Assembly: GCF_009649815.1 (NCBI RefSeq) | Contig: NZ_WJIC01000005.1 | Coordinates: 248,001-312,000, forward strand | DNA: 64,000 nt | DNA from: Nocardia sp. SYP-A9097 | Lineage (GTDB): Bacteria > Actinomycetota > Actinomycetes > Mycobacteriales > Mycobacteriaceae | Reading direction: 5' to 3' | Part shown: piece after piece, positions 17,248-25,805 of the stretch | How positions within the stretch are numbered: the stretch's first letter is position 1 | Layout: the number at the start of each line of letters is the position of its first letter | Notes under the pieces: model-generated | Databases searched by the model: none | Told to the model about the DNA's origin: nothing | What the model saw: only the letters and a program-made list of their open reading frames with translations | Made by a program: the position numbers and the translations under genes

Positions 17248-17751
17248 TCAGATGGGGTTGCGCGTATCGGGTCTTCGATGATGCGCCAATAAGGTGTCGT
17301 AGATATCGGCCAGGGCGGTGAGCTGACCGTTGTCCAGTACATCGATCATGTGCCGGCGCACGCTCTCCACATGTGCCGGCGCCGCCCCCGCCAGCACCTG
17401 CTCGCCCTTCGCGGTCAGCACCGCGGCGGTGCGCCGGGCATCGTCGGGGATGGATTCGCGAGCGACCAAGCCGCGCTTCTCCATTCGGGTGATCTGATGC
17501 GAGAGCCGGCTCTGCGACCACTCCAGCACGGCGGCGAGTTCGGCGAAACTGCGCCGATGATCGGGCGCGTCGGCGAGTCTGGCCAGTACGGTGTACTCGA
17601 CATAGGTGAGGTTGGATTCGCGCAGTGAATCGCGTCCGACCGCGGCGGCAATGAGGTCGCGGGTGAACACGAATCCCAGCCACGCGCGCGTCTCGACATC
17701 GTCGAGCCAACGGGTTTCGGTCACGGTTCCACTCCCGGGTTCTGCTGCCAT
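17248..17751 (-). CDS. MarR family transcriptional regulator
   Basis: The 167-aa winged-helix protein has RSFAELAAVLEWSQSRLSHQITRMEKRGLV (HTH) and ARESIPDDARRTAAVLTAKG (wing). The WSQSRLSHQITRMEKRGL stretch is typical of a large actinobacterial MarR subgroup. ATG 17751 follows GGAGGGG at good spacing. It is convergent with nothing and lies upstream of the stressosome promoter, with 224 bp between. An imperfect inverted repeat at 17787-17822 in its own promoter region may be its operator. Its target genes are not evident. Confidence 0.9.
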   Translation of the reverse strand: MAAEPGSGTVTETRWLDDVETRAWLGFVFTRDLIAAAVGRDSLRESNLTYVEYTVLARLADAPDHRRSFAELAAVLEWSQSRLSHQITRMEKRGLVARESIPDDARRTAAVLTAKGEQVLAGAAPAHVESVRRHMIDVLDNGQLTALADIYDTLLAHHRRPDTRNPI

Positions 17752-17786
17752 GCTAATTCCCCTCCGCCGCTGACAAGCGCATCATC

Positions 17787-17822
17787 ACAGGTAACACCCC
17801 CCGACTTGAAGGTGCAACCTGT
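17787..17822. promoter_or_regulatory. inverted repeat upstream of the MarR gene
   Basis: ACAGGTAACACC and GGTGCAACCTGT form a 12-bp dyad with two mismatches and a 12-bp spacer. It lies between the MarR start (17751) and the small membrane protein gene, suggesting autoregulation. Confidence 0.4.
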
Positions 17823-17876
17823 GCCGATTCGCACAATCCGCAGCGTAATTCGCGAACATCCGCACAGCCCCGCAGT

Positions 17877-18044
17877 TCAGCCGCGGCGCATTCGCACCCA
17901 TCCGCGCATACCGGCCGCGATGAGCGTGCCGGCGGCGGTGAGTACGGCCGCGCCCGCGTTCCCGAAGACGACCAGCGCCACGACGGTGGCCATCAGGATG
18001 ACCAGTGCGGCGAGATCGAGCCACGGATTGTGTTGCTGTGTCAT
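17877..18044 (-). CDS. small hydrophobic membrane protein (55 aa)
   Basis: A 55-codon frame runs from ATG 18044, with GGAGAG about 7 nt upstream, to TGA. The product begins MTQQHNPWLDLAALVILMAT and has two adjacent hydrophobic stretches (about residues 11-28 and 31-45) and a basic tail (RGWVRMRRG). Two membrane helices with a positively charged C-terminus are expected. It follows the XRE regulator gene by 48 bp in the same direction, so the two may be co-transcribed. Function unknown. Confidence 0.6.
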   Translation of the reverse strand: MTQQHNPWLDLAALVILMATVVALVVFGNAGAAVLTAAGTLIAAGMRGWVRMRRG

Positions 18045-18092
18045 GGAATTGCTCTCCAGGCGTGGGTGCGTGCGGAATGGTGAGCGGAACCC

Positions 18093-18983
18093 TCAGTGCA
18101 GTAGCTCGCGTAGTCGGTCCGCGGTGCACTGCGGTGGGTTCGCCATGATCGCCAATTCATCGGCGAGTTGCAGATAGCGTTCGGTATCCGCGAGGCACAT
18201 GGTTCCGGTCAATTGCCGCACTCGTACCAGGTCCGACAGGCTGGGATCAGCGAACCGGAGGTAAGCGAAGGCGTGGTGTGCCAGTACCGGTCCGTGCTCG
18301 TAGTCCTCGAGTATCTGTACGCGCACGTTCGGCATCTCGAGGGTGCTGAGCAGGTGGTGAATCTGCCTGCGCCACACCATGTATTCGCCGATTCGGCGGC
18401 GCAGCGCGGCGGCTTCGACAATCAGCCACACCACGGGCGGCCTTTCGCCGGAGAGGATTCGCCCGCGCGTCAGACGCGCTTCGAGCAGTCGGTCAACTCG
18501 GTCGGCGGCGAGTTCTTCATGCTCGAGCCGTAGCAGCTCGCGCGCGTAGTCGGGGGTTTGCAGAAGTTCGGGCACCACGGCCAGGTCATAACTCCGAATG
18601 AGGGCGGGGGGCTCCAGGTCCAGTAGTTCGTCCAGGCCGGAGCTCTCGTTGTGCCGGGTGTCGGGCCACCACGCCGCATCGGTCCGTATGCGACCCGCCC
18701 ATGCGCGATACCTCGACTGTTCGCAGGGGTCGACGCCGTACAGCCGCAATAGGGTGTCCAGGTACTCGTCGTTGAAGGTGGTTTGCCCGGCTTCGAGCCT
18801 GCTGATCATCGAGACGTCAAGGTGCAAGGCCCGCGCGGCGCGCTTTCGAGGGACGCCACTCGCGGTCCGGAGCCGACCTATGCTCGCGCCGAGGATGGCG
18901 GGCAAAGGCTTTGTCTTGGTGTGGATTCGGCGGCGATTCGACTGGATCGTCCGTTTTCTTGCCGTTTTCCGTGTGTTCAACAC
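18093..18983 (-). CDS. Scr1-type XRE regulator with DUF5753 domain
   Basis: The roughly 296-aa protein has an N-terminal helix-turn-helix (SGVPRKRAARALHLDVSMISRLEAG). DUF5753 follows (RSYDLAVVPELLQTPDYARELL, RRRIGEYMVWRRQIHHLL, VRVQILEDYEHGPVLAHHAFAYLRF). This is the layout of abundant Streptomyces/Nocardia regulators that normally pair with a DUF397 small protein. No DUF397 gene is visible next to it. The start is uncertain: GTG 18983 gives the longest form, with a very basic 25-residue leader. The region upstream is unusually AT-rich and contains an imperfect inverted repeat around 19038-19060. Confidence 0.85.
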   Translation of the reverse strand: MLNTRKTARKRTIQSNRRRIHTKTKPLPAILGASIGRLRTASGVPRKRAARALHLDVSMISRLEAGQTTFNDEYLDTLLRLYGVDPCEQSRYRAWAGRIRTDAAWWPDTRHNESSGLDELLDLEPPALIRSYDLAVVPELLQTPDYARELLRLEHEELAADRVDRLLEARLTRGRILSGERPPVVWLIVEAAALRRRIGEYMVWRRQIHHLLSTLEMPNVRVQILEDYEHGPVLAHHAFAYLRFADPSLSDLVRVRQLTGTMCLADTERYLQLADELAIMANPPQCTADRLRELLH

Positions 18984-19160
18984 CGAGCGAGTTTGGCACG
19001 CGCAGAAGGGGATTGGTATGTCCCCAGCAAACTACGTATGTGCAAATGAGATTGCATATGTACGAGTCACCGCGGAGTGAATCTGGTGGTACAAGGCGGA
19101 TCCGGTGTGTGGTGATCCTGAGGTGACCGTCTCCCGGAGGCAGCTGAGGAGGGCGTCGGA

Positions 19161-19295
19161 ATGGCTGATCGGTCCGATGGCAACACCCTGGCACCGGGGT
19201 GTGACGGCCGCTACCGCGGAGTTCGCGGCGGACGCGTGGAATATGGCATCGACATGCCGATTCCGCTGATTCGCGCGGTGGCGAGGGGCGATTAG
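19161..19295 (+). CDS. small hypothetical protein (44 aa)
   Basis: A 44-codon frame (MADRSDGNTLAPGCDGRYRG to TAG) is preceded by GAGGAGG at about 8 nt. It is divergent from the XRE regulator and ends 98 bp before the fumarase gene. It is glycine/arginine-rich in the middle and ends with a hydrophobic IPLIRAVAR segment. It does not match the DUF397 consensus that one might expect beside an Scr1-type regulator. The coding call rests on the ribosome site and codon pattern only. Confidence 0.4.
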   Translation: MADRSDGNTLAPGCDGRYRGVRGGRVEYGIDMPIPLIRAVARGD

Positions 19296-19393
19296 GTTCG
19301 CCTGGTTGCCGGGGTTGTCCGGGTGCTGGATAGAGTCTGTCTGCTTGAACCGTCGGCTGAACAGCCCCCAGCCCTGCTCGAGGAGTGCGAACC

Positions 19394-21070
19394 GTGACCG
19401 CGCCTGATTTCCTGTACTCGGATCTGCTGCCCACCGGTGCCGATGACACGCCTTATCGGCTGCTCACCACCGAGGGCGTCAGTACCTTCGAGGCGAATGG
19501 GCGCAGTTTCCTGCAGGTGGAGCCCGAGGTGCTGCGCATGCTGACCGCGGAGGCGATGCATGACATCAGCCATTATCTGCGGCCCGCGCACCTCGCACAG
19601 CTTCGCAAGATCATCGATGATCCGGAGTCGAGTGGGAACGATCGGTTCGTCGCGCTGGATCTGCTGAAGAACGTCAATATCTCCGCGGGCGGGATTCTGC
19701 CCATGTGCCAGGACACCGGCACCGCCATCGTGATGGGTAAGAAATCCGAGGGCGTGCTCACCGGGGCCGATGACGGCGAGTGGATCTCGCGCGGTGTGTT
19801 CGATGCCTACACCAAGTTGAATCTGCGGTACTCGCAGCTCGCGCCCATCAATATGTGGGATGAGAAGAACACCGGGTCGAATCTGCCCGCGCAGGTCGAA
19901 TTGTATTCGGACGCAGGCGATCCCACGCATCCGGCGTACAAGTTCCTGTTCATGGCCAAGGGCGGCGGCTCGGCCAACAAGTCGTTCCTGTTCCAGGAGA
20001 CCAAGGCGATTCTGAACCCGGATCGCATGCTGGAGTTCCTGGACGAGAAGATCCGTTCGCTCGGCACCGCGGCCTGCCCGCCGTACCACCTGGCGGTCGT
20101 CATCGGCGGTACCAGCGCCGAATTCGCTTTGAAGACAGCGAAATACGCCTCCGCGCACTACCTGGACAATATGCCGACCGAGGGGTCGATGTCGGCGCAC
20201 GGTTTCCGAGATCTGGAGTTGGAGGAGCAGGTCTTCAAGCTCACCCAGTCGTTCGGGATCGGCGCGCAGTTCGGCGGTAAGTACTTCTGCCATGACGTGC
20301 GCGTGATCCGTCTGCCTCGGCACGGGGCGTCGCTGCCGGTCGCCATCGCGGTGTCCTGTTCGGCGGACCGTCAGGCACGCGCCAAGATCACCGCCGAGGG
20401 CGTGTTCCTGGAGCAGCTCGAACGTGAACCGGCGCAGTATCTTCCGGAGCAGACCGACAGCATTCTCGGCGGCGACGTGGTCAAGATCGACCTGAACCGG
20501 CCGATGGCGGAGATCCGTGACGAACTGTCGAAATATCCTGTGAAGACCCGGCTTTCGCTGACCGGTCCACTCGTCGTGGCGCGCGATATCGCGCACGCCA
20601 AGATCAAGGAGCGCCTGGACGCGGGCGAGCCCATGCCGCAGTACATGCGCGATATGGCCGTCTACTACGCCGGTCCCGCCAAGACCCCCGACGGTTACGC
20701 CTCGGGTTCCTTCGGTCCCACCACCGCGGGCCGCATGGACTCCTATGTCGATCAGTTCCAGGCTGCCGGCGGTTCGCATGTCATGCTCGCCAAGGGTAAT
20801 CGTTCGGCGCAGGTCACCAAGGCGTGCAAGGCGCACGGCGGCTTCTACCTCGGCTCGATCGGTGGACCCGCGGCGCGACTCGCCCTCGACTGCATCAAAT
20901 CCGTCGAAGTTCTCGAATACCCTGAGCTCGGCATGGAAGCGGTCTGGAAGATCGAAGTCGAGGACTTCCCCGCCTTCATCGTCGTAGACGACAAGGGCAA
21001 TGACTTCTTCGCCGAAACTTCGAAGCCGATCGCCCTGCGCGTCCGCGAACGGTCCAAGGAACGAGTCTGA
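19394..21070 (+). CDS. fumA: class I fumarate hydratase
   Basis: The 558-aa iron-sulfur enzyme interconverts fumarate and malate in the TCA cycle. Both halves of the class I fold are complete: an N-terminal FumA domain ([81 protein letters not shown]) and a C-terminal beta domain ([15 protein letters not shown] [38 protein letters not shown]). Cysteines in MCQDTG, AACPPY and KACKAH are the expected cluster ligands. I use the GTG at 19394, with GAGGAG 10 nt upstream, rather than the GTG three codons earlier. It is monocistronic. Confidence 0.95.
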   Translation: MTAPDFLYSDLLPTGADDTPYRLLTTEGVSTFEANGRSFLQVEPEVLRMLTAEAMHDISHYLRPAHLAQLRKIIDDPESSGNDRFVALDLLKNVNISAGGILPMCQDTGTAIVMGKKSEGVLTGADDGEWISRGVFDAYTKLNLRYSQLAPINMWDEKNTGSNLPAQVELYSDAGDPTHPAYKFLFMAKGGGSANKSFLFQETKAILNPDRMLEFLDEKIRSLGTAACPPYHLAVVIGGTSAEFALKTAKYASAHYLDNMPTEGSMSAHGFRDLELEEQVFKLTQSFGIGAQFGGKYFCHDVRVIRLPRHGASLPVAIAVSCSADRQARAKITAEGVFLEQLEREPAQYLPEQTDSILGGDVVKIDLNRPMAEIRDELSKYPVKTRLSLTGPLVVARDIAHAKIKERLDAGEPMPQYMRDMAVYYAGPAKTPDGYASGSFGPTTAGRMDSYVDQFQAAGGSHVMLAKGNRSAQVTKACKAHGGFYLGSIGGPAARLALDCIKSVEVLEYPELGMEAVWKIEVEDFPAFIVVDDKGNDFFAETSKPIALRVRERSKERV

Positions 21071-21087
21071 ACAAAGGAGAGCACCGC

Positions 21088-21762
21088 ATGCGCGCCGAGC
21101 GCCGTGATGAAATGCCGCTGAGCAAGCCGAAAATGCTTGCCCCCCAGGCAAACCCGGCAATCGGCAGTGCGGTGGTCAGAGACCGGTCGGCGCGCGGGGC
21201 GTCCCGGGCGGCTGTTGTCGCGTTGGTCGCGGGGGCGGGGCTCTTCGCGGCCGGTCTGCCGGCTGCGGCGCCGTTCGCGCACGCCGGGCCCGAAAGCGTT
21301 GTCACCGTGCCCGGATCGGCGCCGACGGACTCGACGGTCGGCGGTGAGATCGGCCTGCTGCCGTCGGCGTCGGCGATCGCGGAGGAGACCGACGGTCTCG
21401 ATCCCATGCTCGCGGCGGCGTATTCGCACGCGGCGGATGCGGCGCGGGAAGAGGGGGTGACCATCTGGATCACCTCCGGGTATCGCACGCCCGCCGAGCA
21501 GCAGGCCATGTGGGAGGACGGGATTCGCAAGTACGGCAGTCCCGAGGCGGCGCGGCAGTGGGTGCTGCCGCCGGAGGATTCCACCCATGTGTCCGGCAAG
21601 GCCATCGATGTGGGTCCGCGCGCGGGCGCACAGTGGTTGGAGGACAACGGAAATCGGTGGGGTCTGTGCCGCACCTACGACAATGAATGGTGGCACTTCG
21701 AGCTGGTGACCGTGCCCGGAATGTCGTGTCCCGCACGACTACCCGACGCGAGCGTGCGTTGA
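21088..21762 (+). CDS. exported VanY-like D,D-carboxypeptidase (M15)
   Basis: The 224-aa protein has a long basic N-terminal region followed by a hydrophobic stretch (AAVVALVAGAGLFAAGLPAAAPFAHA, residues about 41-66), probably a signal peptide or anchor. The M15 peptidase domain follows: ITSGYRTPAEQQAMW, the zinc motif STHVSGKAIDVGP (SxHxxGxAxD) and the catalytic EWWHFELV. It would trim D-Ala from peptidoglycan stems outside the membrane. It begins 17 bp after the fumarase stop with AAAGGAG, so it may be read through from that gene. Confidence 0.88.
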   Translation: MRAERRDEMPLSKPKMLAPQANPAIGSAVVRDRSARGASRAAVVALVAGAGLFAAGLPAAAPFAHAGPESVVTVPGSAPTDSTVGGEIGLLPSASAIAEETDGLDPMLAAAYSHAADAAREEGVTIWITSGYRTPAEQQAMWEDGIRKYGSPEAARQWVLPPEDSTHVSGKAIDVGPRAGAQWLEDNGNRWGLCRTYDNEWWHFELVTVPGMSCPARLPDASVR

Positions 21763-21767
21763 AAAAG

Positions 21768-21791
21768 GACCGGACACCCTGTTGTCCGGTC
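21768..21791 (+). terminator. terminator after the carboxypeptidase gene
   Basis: GACCGGACA pairs with TGTCCGGTC (9 bp) across a 6-nt loop, 5 bp past the stop codon. Confidence 0.6.
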
Positions 21792-21863
21792 GTTCACCGC
21801 TGTGCGCACGCCGCATATTCGGCATCCTGGGGTTCGGCACATTTCTAGCTACGGAGGCAATGG

Positions 21864-22139
21864 GTGGTCCGGCAACAACAGCATTCGAGGCACAACAGCA
21901 TCGGCAGGCAGCGCTCGCCCATCCGCTCACACCGCCTCACCCACCCGGCCCGCACCCAGCACCCCGCCCGCGAATCCGCCGCAGCCCCGAACTGGCTCCT
22001 CCTCGAACTCCCCACCGCCATCCTCCTGGCAATCTTCGTAGGCACCGGCTGGCTCGGCTACGCCCAACCCTCAGGCACCCCCTCCCAACCCCGCCCCGCG
22101 GTAGTGGTCCCTGCGGACCACCCTGTCCAGGGCCGCTGA
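21864..22139 (+). CDS. small single-helix membrane protein (91 aa)
   Basis: The frame starts at GTG 21864, with GGAGG 6 nt upstream. It encodes a Gln/His/Arg-rich N-terminus (MVRQQQHSRHNSIGRQR), one clear membrane helix (NWLLLELPTAILLAIFVGTG, residues about 43-66) and a Pro-rich tail. A much longer overlapping frame in another phase lacks a ribosome site and is Pro/Arg-rich throughout, so I prefer this one. Function unknown. Confidence 0.5.
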   Translation: MVRQQQHSRHNSIGRQRSPIRSHRLTHPARTQHPARESAAAPNWLLLELPTAILLAIFVGTGWLGYAQPSGTPSQPRPAVVVPADHPVQGR

Positions 22140-22844
22140 GACAACCGCCGGGCGGGCTGCACTCCTCTGCTGCACCACGATTTGCCGCCCGAACTGGACG
22201 AAACCGGCAGCGGCGGGGCGGGATTCATCTACCGACCGGCAGGGTGCTTGCCGAGTGTGCAGGTATGGCGGGCGAGTGTGCAACTGTGGCGGGGAAAAAG
22301 ACAAAACACCGCCGCGAGTGCACACTCGGCACATCGGTTGGAGCATCACGGGTATGCCCTGGGAACGGATCGCGGTTCGAGGCCGCCCAATGCGGCGACG
22401 GTTGCATTTTGCGCATGCGATTTCCGTGGCAAAGCAGGCATCGCTGGGCACGTCACCTGCCGTACCCGACTCGAGCTACCGGACTACGCCCGGATCGTCC
22501 CGTTCTCGACGGGAAGACTGGCCGTGGTCACCTTCTCGAGCCAAAGAACCAAAGACAAAGACAAAGACACCAAACCAGGCATTCACGGGGTTGGACGATT
22601 GATCACCGGGAACTGACCGGGGCGACACGCCGCGAGTGGCGACGGTGAGTTCCCGGTGATTGCACGTCCAGGTCGGGGTGGGTGTTTTGTCCTATTTCTT
22701 CTCTTCTTGTCCTGGCGTCTTTTGTCTTTGGGGCTTTCGTCCTTGTGTCGTGCTGGCAACTGATCCGTCATGTTCGAGGGCATCGGCGTTCAATCGGTGA
22801 ACGTACCGTCGGGTAATAGCTGTTGGCGGCGGACGGAGAATGGC
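22140..22844. other. long intergenic region with nested inverted repeats, no convincing gene
   Basis: About 700 bp between the small membrane protein and the phosphoesterase gene. It holds a purine-rich tract with AAAGAC three times (22551-22568) and its near complement GGCGTCTTTTGTCTTTGG (22714-22731). Enclosed between them is the perfect inverted repeat listed at 22602-22660. Open frames crossing it have no ribosome site or family motif. Confidence 0.5.
22602..22660. repeat. intergenic palindromic repeat, copy 1
   Basis: ATCACCGGGAACT and AGTTCCCGGTGAT form a perfect 13-bp dyad with a 33-bp spacer. The same outer bases with different inner bases, compensated in the other arm, occur at 54931-54990 and 55034-55094, so this looks like a dispersed structured repeat. 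Confidence 0.6.
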
Positions 22845-24236
22845 ATGTTGGATCCGCGACTTCGGACATTGTGGCTGGCCAATGCGGCTACGGGGGCTGC
22901 GGCGGTGGCGGTGCGGGCGCAGCGGCCGGGGTTTGCCGCGTATGGGGCTCGGGTGCAACGGCATTCGTTGACGGTTTCGGATTTGGAGGTTGTCACTGTT
23001 ACCGATCGTTCGGTGATTTTGACTTGGACCTCGCGGAGTCGGAATCGGGCGGGGAGGCTGCAGCCGGCGGTGGCCGATACCGAGGTGCGGATCGGGCCTG
23101 CCGATGGGATCGGTATGTTGCCGGTGCGGTTTCTCGAAAGCTCGCCTACGGCATACCATTACGCGGAGATCGGCGGGCTGGAGCCGGGGCGGGCTTATCG
23201 GTTCGAGGCGTACTCGCAGGGGTGCCGGGCCATGCCGGCGCGGACGTTGGTGACTCGGCGGTCGGGGGCTCCGGAGTCTACGGGGATTATCACCACGCTC
23301 ATTCCGCCGCCGGGGCGGTTGTTGCGGACTATCGCGCTCGCGAACGATCTGCACCATGGCGAGGAGTACAGCGGGCTGCTGCCGGGTGGGCTGGTCGAGG
23401 GGTTGCGGGACGGCACCGAGCATTATCCGGAGTTCATGCTGGGCGCGATGCTGGAGGATCTGCGTGAATCCGGTAGGGGTGCGGACCATCTCATCGCGGC
23501 GGGGGATCTGACCGACTCCGGGACGCTCGCGCAGTCGCGAGGTGTGCGGGCGCAGTTGGATACCTGGGGTGAGCTGGGGCGGGACTACTTCGCTTGCCGG
23601 GGCAATCACGATATGCCGCCCAAGGATGAGGCCGATCACTGGGGTTCGGTGTTCTATCCGTATCAGCAGCTCGGTGAATTCGCTTTGGGCGGACTGCGTC
23701 TGGTGGGCTTGGACACCACCCGACTACGCGGGGGCGGGGGCACCCTGGATTTCCCGCAGCTGGCGCATTTCCGGGATCTGCTGCATGCCGATCCGGAGCG
23801 GCCGACACTCGTATTCGGCCACCACCCGGTTACGACGCACGCGGCGGTAAGCAACCCCGGCGGACCGGGTTTCGTGCTCGACAGGGCGAATGCGGCGGCA
23901 TTACACGCCCTCTACCGATCGGCCCCGGGCGTTTTCCTGCATCACAGCGGTCATACGCACCGAAACCGTGTCACCCGAGCCGATTCCGGCATTCCGGTCG
24001 AATTCCTGGAAGTGGCGGCGGTCAAGGAGTATCCGGGCGGGTACATGCTGCTGCGCCTCTACGAGGGCGGGTACATGGCGAACTTCTACAAGACCCGTTC
24101 CGAGCGGGCGCGGCGCTGGAGCACCCGCACCCGGCGGCAATACCTGGGGCTGCACCCGGATCACTCGCTGGGCAGCTGTGCGGACCGCAATCACGTTGTG
24201 CTGCGCGACTTCTCGGGCGTGGCCGGAGTCGCCTGA
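22845..24236 (+). CDS. metallophosphoesterase with N-terminal fibronectin-like domain
   Basis: The 463-aa calcineurin-like phosphoesterase has the purple-acid-phosphatase layout. A beta-sandwich domain comes first (about residues 35-140; VTVTDRSVILTWTSRS, IGGLEPGRAYRFEAYSQG). The dimetal catalytic domain follows with ALANDLHHG, IAAGDLTDSG, CRGNHDMPP, FGHHPVTT and HHSGHTHRNR. The Asp, Asn and His ligands are all present. I chose the ATG at 22845 (GGAG 9 nt upstream) over a start 25 codons earlier. The N-terminus has a weak hydrophobic stretch but no classical signal peptide. Substrate unknown. Confidence 0.88.
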   Translation: MLDPRLRTLWLANAATGAAAVAVRAQRPGFAAYGARVQRHSLTVSDLEVVTVTDRSVILTWTSRSRNRAGRLQPAVADTEVRIGPADGIGMLPVRFLESSPTAYHYAEIGGLEPGRAYRFEAYSQGCRAMPARTLVTRRSGAPESTGIITTLIPPPGRLLRTIALANDLHHGEEYSGLLPGGLVEGLRDGTEHYPEFMLGAMLEDLRESGRGADHLIAAGDLTDSGTLAQSRGVRAQLDTWGELGRDYFACRGNHDMPPKDEADHWGSVFYPYQQLGEFALGGLRLVGLDTTRLRGGGGTLDFPQLAHFRDLLHADPERPTLVFGHHPVTTHAAVSNPGGPGFVLDRANAAALHALYRSAPGVFLHHSGHTHRNRVTRADSGIPVEFLEVAAVKEYPGGYMLLRLYEGGYMANFYKTRSERARRWSTRTRRQYLGLHPDHSLGSCADRNHVVLRDFSGVAGVA

Positions 24237-24314
24237 ACGGATTCGGCCGGCCGCGCGGCGGGCCGAATCGTTCGTACTACACCTCGAAATCGATCTGTCC
24301 CTCGAACCGCGAAT

Positions 24315-24342
24315 ACCGCCCGCGGCCGAAGCTGCGGGCGGT
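24315..24342. terminator. hairpin between convergent genes
   Basis: ACCGCCCGC pairs with GCGGGCGGT (9 bp, 10-nt loop) between the phosphoesterase stop and the stop of the convergent membrane protein gene. Confidence 0.45.
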
Positions 24343-24361
24343 TGCGGGTGCCGGGAGGGGG

Positions 24362-25540
24362 TCAGTCGACGTCGGTTCCCCCATTGCGTGCGCGGGCCGC
24401 GGCACGGGCGCGGCGGCGGGCGGCCTGGAGTTCGGCGAGTTCCTGCTCCAGGGTCTCGGCAATGCGGAACTGGCCGGTGTCGTACACGTTCAACGGCGGC
24501 GTACCGTCGTTCATATCTGAATGATTGTCCGGTTCAGCGGTTTTGGTCGACTTGGTGGCCGATGTCCGCTCTTCCTTCTTCGGCGCGGGCTTGGGCGTCG
24601 GCTTGACCGGCACCGGATCCGGCTCGCTCTCCACCACCCGGGGAGCCTCGGCCTCGGGGGCCGCGGTCAATGCCGGGGTGGGCGCGACCATGCTCGGGTT
24701 GGGCGTGGTCGCGGTCGGCCGGGTCGGCCAGGTGACCATGCTTGGCAGCGTGCGGCGAATCGTCTCGGCCGGATCCGGCAGATCCCGGATCTGATCGGTG
24801 GCGCGGACGATGGCCAGACCGTACCGGGCGCTGGCGGCATTGTGGATGAGCAGCGCGACACCGATCATCACCGGTGCGATGGCGTGTACCGAGACGTCGT
24901 ACCAGCTACCGACTTTCAGGTACGGGTAGGTGTTCAGCGTGACCGTGAGGCCCAGCAGCGCCATCTCGGCCGCGAGGACCTGCTTGGTGCTGTCGATGAC
25001 ACCCCACTCGGCGACCTTGTTGGTGCCGATCATGATGATCACGAGGCAGACGCTGATCATGCCTTCGAGTAGGTAGCTGAACCAGAACAGCGGATCGACC
25101 GCGCCACCCGGAGCGATATTGTGCTGCACATTGACCGCGGACCACAGCATGCCCGCCGCGACCACGCCCGCCAGCGCGCGCAGCGACCACGCGCGATGCT
25201 TGTACAGCGAGGCCAGCTTGGCGTGCGGGCTGGATTCGCGCCGCTGCGCGGCAATCGCCTTGCGGGCCATCAACAAGTCCCGAATGTCGGCCTTCTCGAT
25301 TTCTTCGGTCGTCTGGCGCGCCCGGTCCGCCGTGGCGGCCGCCGCGTTGACTTGCTTCAGACGCTGAGCACGATCCTCATCGCGGATGCGCTCGGCTAGC
25401 TCGCGCTCGGCTTGGAGTTCGTTCTCGGAGAGGGCTTCGGTGAGCGCGGGGTCGAATTGGTAGGCCAGTCGACCGCGGGCCTTCTCGACGCGCCGGGCGA
25501 GGAGTGAGACCTCGTCCTCGAGCGGATGTTCGATCGTCAT
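24362..25540 (-). CDS. four-helix membrane protein, SpdB/TraB-associated type (tentative)
   Basis: The 392-aa protein has a charged helical N-terminus (about 1-110; LARRVEKARGRLAYQ, ELQAERELAERIRDEDRAQRL). Four membrane helices follow (WSLRALAGVVAAGMLWSAVN, WFSYLLEGMISVCLVIIMIG, LAAEMALLGLTVTLNTYPYL, IAPVMIGVALLIHNAA). The C-terminus is long, Pro/Thr-rich and acidic, ending in an Arg/Ala-rich helix. The helix pattern with NVQHNIAPGGAVDPLFW resembles SpdB-like proteins of actinomycete conjugative elements. No other transfer genes are present. ATG 25540 follows GGGGGA. It lies downstream of jetC but 265 bp away. Confidence 0.7.
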   Translation of the reverse strand: MTIEHPLEDEVSLLARRVEKARGRLAYQFDPALTEALSENELQAERELAERIRDEDRAQRLKQVNAAAATADRARQTTEEIEKADIRDLLMARKAIAAQRRESSPHAKLASLYKHRAWSLRALAGVVAAGMLWSAVNVQHNIAPGGAVDPLFWFSYLLEGMISVCLVIIMIGTNKVAEWGVIDSTKQVLAAEMALLGLTVTLNTYPYLKVGSWYDVSVHAIAPVMIGVALLIHNAASARYGLAIVRATDQIRDLPDPAETIRRTLPSMVTWPTRPTATTPNPSMVAPTPALTAAPEAEAPRVVESEPDPVPVKPTPKPAPKKEERTSATKSTKTAEPDNHSDMNDGTPPLNVYDTGQFRIAETLEQELAELQAARRRARAAARARNGGTDVD

Positions 25541-25805
25541 CGGGTCCCCCGCCCGGGGAGTTTCGATGGCTGACAGGTGAACTCGATAGGGATCGGCACG
25601 GAAAACATTTCTAGTCCATACACCGCCATTGGCGAAACTGTTGATTTGCCGATACACCAATCCCTACGGCGTGGCGCGCCGCGACACGCGTAATCCGATG
25701 GGACACGGGGTGTTTACCAGGGCCGTTTCAGACCGAGTGCGGAGCGGGCGTGCCGCGGCGTTGTCCAGGAGGCTGGACAGCGCACGGAGGTGATTCCGGT
25801 GATGC

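Noticed and set aside
19292..21160. 622-codon open frame antisense to the fumarase gene
   Set aside because: It mirrors the strongly supported class I fumarase, has no ribosome site and no protein family features; long antisense frames are expected in GC-rich DNA.
21782..22648. 288-codon frame overlapping the small membrane protein gene
   Set aside because: Pro/Arg/His-rich throughout, no ribosome site, no domain; the 91-codon frame in another phase has GGAGG and a membrane helix.
25541..25805. Remnant of jetD downstream of jetC
   Set aside because: No frame in this stretch resembles a DUF2399 or TOPRIM segment; it looks like an ordinary promoter and leader region.
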